From: Pseudomonadota bacterium
GTDB lineage: Bacteria > Myxococcota_A > Polyangia > Fen-1088
Direction: 5' to 3'
DNA: 7,527 nt
NCBI GenBank assembly: GCA_017881285.1
Contig: JADGRD010000159.1
Coordinates: 1-7,527 of the forward strand
Position 1 is the first letter of the stretch, and each line of letters begins with the position of its first letter. The translations under genes and the position numbers were made by a program. The notes under the pieces were generated by a model. The model was given only the letters and a program-made list of their open reading frames with translations. It was not told the DNA's origin and made no database searches. Positions 5,977 to 7,527 of this stretch are shown piece by piece.

Positions 5977-6486
5977 ATGGGATCGGATTGGCTGCCTTTC
6001 GGGATCCTGCGGCGTCCGCACGGCACCAAAGGAGAGGTCTTTCTCCATCCCCATAACGGCCCGGATGGACGCTCGGACGACCGAGGATTGCCGCCGCGGG
6101 TGCGGATCGTCGGTGCCGAGAAAGCTCGCGAGTTGCTCGTCGCCGCGTCGCGGCTGGTGCCGGGGGGCTATCTCGTTCGTTTCGAGGGAGTCGCGGATCG
6201 CGAATCGGTCGCGGCCCTGGTGGGACAGGAGGTGCACGTTCCACGCCGCTGGCTCGCGCCGCTGGGTTCGGACGAGTTCTTCGTGGAGGATCTCGCCGGG
6301 TGCGAGGTCCTCCACCCCGACGGCCGGCGGCTCGGGAGGGTCCGCGGCACCTTCTGGAACGGCGCCCAGGACATCATGGCGGTCGTGGCGGAAGATGGCG
6401 CCGAGCGCCTCTTTCCCGTTGTCGCGGAGTATGTTCTTCGCTTCGACAGCGAGCGTCGCCTCCTGATTGTCGAACCGCATGACTAG
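5977..6486 (+). CDS. rimM: 16S rRNA processing factor RimM
   Basis: A 169-residue protein of normal length. RimM binds ribosomal protein S19 and the 30S head during 16S rRNA maturation. The N-terminal barrel begins with FGILRRPHGTKGEV (8-21), the family signature, and contains YLVRFEGVADRESVAALVGQ with the expected A-L-.-G-.-V pattern. From about residue 95 a PRC-barrel follows: DEFFVEDLAGCEV, then RRLGRVRGTFWNGAQDIMAVV and LFPVVAEYVLRFDSERR. It lies 41 bases after khpA; no good ribosome-binding site precedes ATG 5977, and no alternative ATG, GTG or TTG in frame is found in the gap. Translation may rely on coupling or on weak initiation. Its stop overlaps the trmD start. Confidence 0.95.
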   Translation: MGSDWLPFGILRRPHGTKGEVFLHPHNGPDGRSDDRGLPPRVRIVGAEKARELLVAASRLVPGGYLVRFEGVADRESVAALVGQEVHVPRRWLAPLGSDEFFVEDLAGCEVLHPDGRRLGRVRGTFWNGAQDIMAVVAEDGAERLFPVVAEYVLRFDSERRLLIVEPHD

Positions 6487-7273
6487 CGAGCCAACCATGT
6501 CTTCGCCGGCCCCGCTCCTTGACGTGGAGCTCGTGACCTTGTTCCCGGAGATGTTCGATTCGTTCCTGCGCGCGAGTCTGCTCGGCAAGGCCATCGACGG
6601 CGGCGTCGTGCGCGTGAACCGGACCAATCCGCGCGACTTCGCCCCTGGCCGTCACCGCCAGGTGGATGACTCGCCGTACGGCGGCGGACCAGGCATGATT
6701 CTTCGTCCCGGACCGGTCGCGGCCGCCATCGAGGCGGTCGAGGCGGAGCGGGGCCGGGCCCACCGTCTGCTGCTTTCTCCCTCGGGTCGGCTCTTCGACC
6801 AGGCGCTCGCCGGGGAGCTGGCGGGCCGCTGCCGGCTGATGTTCATCTGCGGGCGCTACGAAGGTCTTGACGAGCGCATTGCGGAGCTCTTCGCCGACGA
6901 GGTCGTAAGCATCGGTGACTATGTCCTGGCCGGAGGGGAGATGGCGGCGGCCGTGCTCATCGAGGCTGTGGCCCGGTTGGTGCCGGGGGTGCTCGGCTGC
7001 GAGACCTCCACGGTCGACGAATCGTTCTCCGCGGGGCGCCTCGAGTATCCGCAGTGGACGCGCCCTCCCACGTTTCGTGGGCTGGCCGTGCCCGAGGTCT
7101 TGCTTTCCGGGAACCATGCCCAGGTTGCGAAGTGGCGCGGGCTGGAATCCCTGCGCAGAACCCAGGCGCGGCGTCCCGATCTGATCGAGCGCCATCCCCT
7201 TACCGAGCACGAAACGATGCTTGTGCAGGGGGGGCCGACCCAGCGCCGGAGGAGGTCCCCGAGCGAAAGGTAG
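6479..7273 (+). CDS. trmD: tRNA (guanine-N1-)-methyltransferase TrmD
   Basis: A 264-residue SPOUT-class enzyme that methylates N1 of G37 in tRNAs with G at position 36, using S-adenosylmethionine, which prevents +1 frameshifts. Conserved segments: VTLFPEMF (19-26), VDDSPYGGGPGMILRPGP (62-79), LSPSGRLFDQ (99-108), the trefoil-knot methyl-donor site ICGRYEGLDERI (123-134) and VVSIGDYVLAGGE (142-154), and LLSGNHAQVAKWR near 220. ATG 6479 overlaps the rimM stop by 8 bases (ATGACTAG), suggesting coupling. ATG 6497 would remove six non-conserved residues, and TTG 6467 would add four; none has a clear Shine-Dalgarno. The C terminus runs about 15 residues beyond the conserved LTE.E segment with an arginine-rich tail. 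Confidence 0.96.
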   Translation: MTSEPTMSSPAPLLDVELVTLFPEMFDSFLRASLLGKAIDGGVVRVNRTNPRDFAPGRHRQVDDSPYGGGPGMILRPGPVAAAIEAVEAERGRAHRLLLSPSGRLFDQALAGELAGRCRLMFICGRYEGLDERIAELFADEVVSIGDYVLAGGEMAAAVLIEAVARLVPGVLGCETSTVDESFSAGRLEYPQWTRPPTFRGLAVPEVLLSGNHAQVAKWRGLESLRRTQARRPDLIERHPLTEHETMLVQGGPTQRRRRSPSER

Positions 7274-7292
7274 GCGAAGTGGGTGGTCGATA

Positions 7293-7321
7293 TTGACTAT
7301 GCGCCGCCTTCCGCGTAGTAA
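7293..7321 (+). promoter_or_regulatory. Possible internal promoter ahead of rplS
   Basis: In the 75-base gap between trmD and rplS, TTGACT (7293-7298) is followed after exactly 17 bases by TAGTAA (7316-7321). The -35 matches consensus at five of six positions and the -10 at three, with correct spacing; a start would fall about 20 bases ahead of ATG 7349. The gap is also larger than the others in the operon. An AT-rich stretch by chance is possible. Confidence 0.4.
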
Positions 7322-7348
7322 ATACGCCCTTCACCTGCGAGCGGCACC

Positions 7349-7527
7349 ATGAGCACCCATCCCCTGATCCGAGAAATAGAAAGTTCATTCCGCCGGGAAA
7401 ACCTCCCGGATTTTCGTCCCGGCGACAGTGTCAGGGTGCACACCCTCATCAAAGAAGGCGACAAGGAGCGCGTCCAGGTGTTCGAGGGCGTGGTCATCGA
7501 CCGCCGCAGCGGTTCCGCGCTGGCGTC
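7349..7527 (+). CDS. rplS: 50S ribosomal protein L19 (partial, 3' end beyond window)
   Basis: The first 59 complete codons of L19, a large-subunit protein at the 30S-50S interface. The visible sequence has the family pattern: a short acidic N-terminal helix (IREIESSFRRENLPDF), then FRPGDSVRVH (26-35) and KEGDKERVQVFEGVVIDRR, with the conserved GD-V-V and QVFEGVVI cores. It begins 75 bases after trmD, completing the usual rpsP-rimM-trmD-rplS order. The ribosome-binding site is weak (GCGAGCGG just ahead). About half of the protein is visible. Confidence 0.96.
   Translation, partial: MSTHPLIREIESSFRRENLPDFRPGDSVRVHTLIKEGDKERVQVFEGVVIDRRSGSALA

Noticed and set aside
7228..7234. Seven-base G run near the end of trmD
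   Set aside because: Short for a slippage tract and located in the non-conserved C-terminal tail; only relevant if the unusual arginine-rich tail turns out to be a frameshift artefact.

Overview
The window is GC-rich (roughly two thirds G+C by eye) and gene-dense. It comes from a Gram-negative bacterium: it has an exported multihaem cytochrome, a membrane-tethered TlpA-type thioredoxin and a signal-anchored kinase-like protein. The gene mix (rpsP-khpA-rimM-trmD-rplS order, a metallophosphatase-like/cytochrome c554-like fusion, a FAM20-like kinase fold) fits the former Deltaproteobacteria in the broad sense (Myxococcota, Binatota, Desulfobacterota or relatives). That placement is inference, as no marker here fixes the phylum.

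Layout. Bases 1-111 hold the 3' end of an unrecognised plus-strand gene. It overlaps by 11 bases a gene (101-1183) for a five-helix membrane protein with a C-terminal TlpA-like thioredoxin domain. A second plus-strand gene (1229-2296) encodes a signal-anchored protein with the conserved residues of FAM20/HipA/PI3-kinase-like atypical kinases. Between its stop and the convergent nadA lie two facing copies of a GC-rich hairpin repeat (2301-2422), which probably serve as a bidirectional terminator. On the minus strand, nadA (quinolinate synthase, 3512-2427) follows by 10 bases a gene (5205-3523) for an exported protein. That protein joins a degenerate metallophosphatase-like domain to a four-haem cytochrome c554-like domain.

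A divergent intergenic region (5206-5376) separates this pair from a classical translation operon on the plus strand: rpsP (S16), khpA (KH-domain RNA-binding protein), rimM (16S maturation factor), trmD (tRNA m1G37 methyltransferase) and the start of rplS (L19), which runs off the window end. rplS may also have its own promoter inside the operon.

The translation operon is ordinary. The accessory interest is in the left two thirds: the periplasm-facing kinase-like protein, the Yip1-like/TlpA fusion, and the cytochrome fused to a phosphatase fold whose metal ligands look lost. I see no mobile element, CRISPR array, tRNA or rRNA, and no convincing wholly new system.
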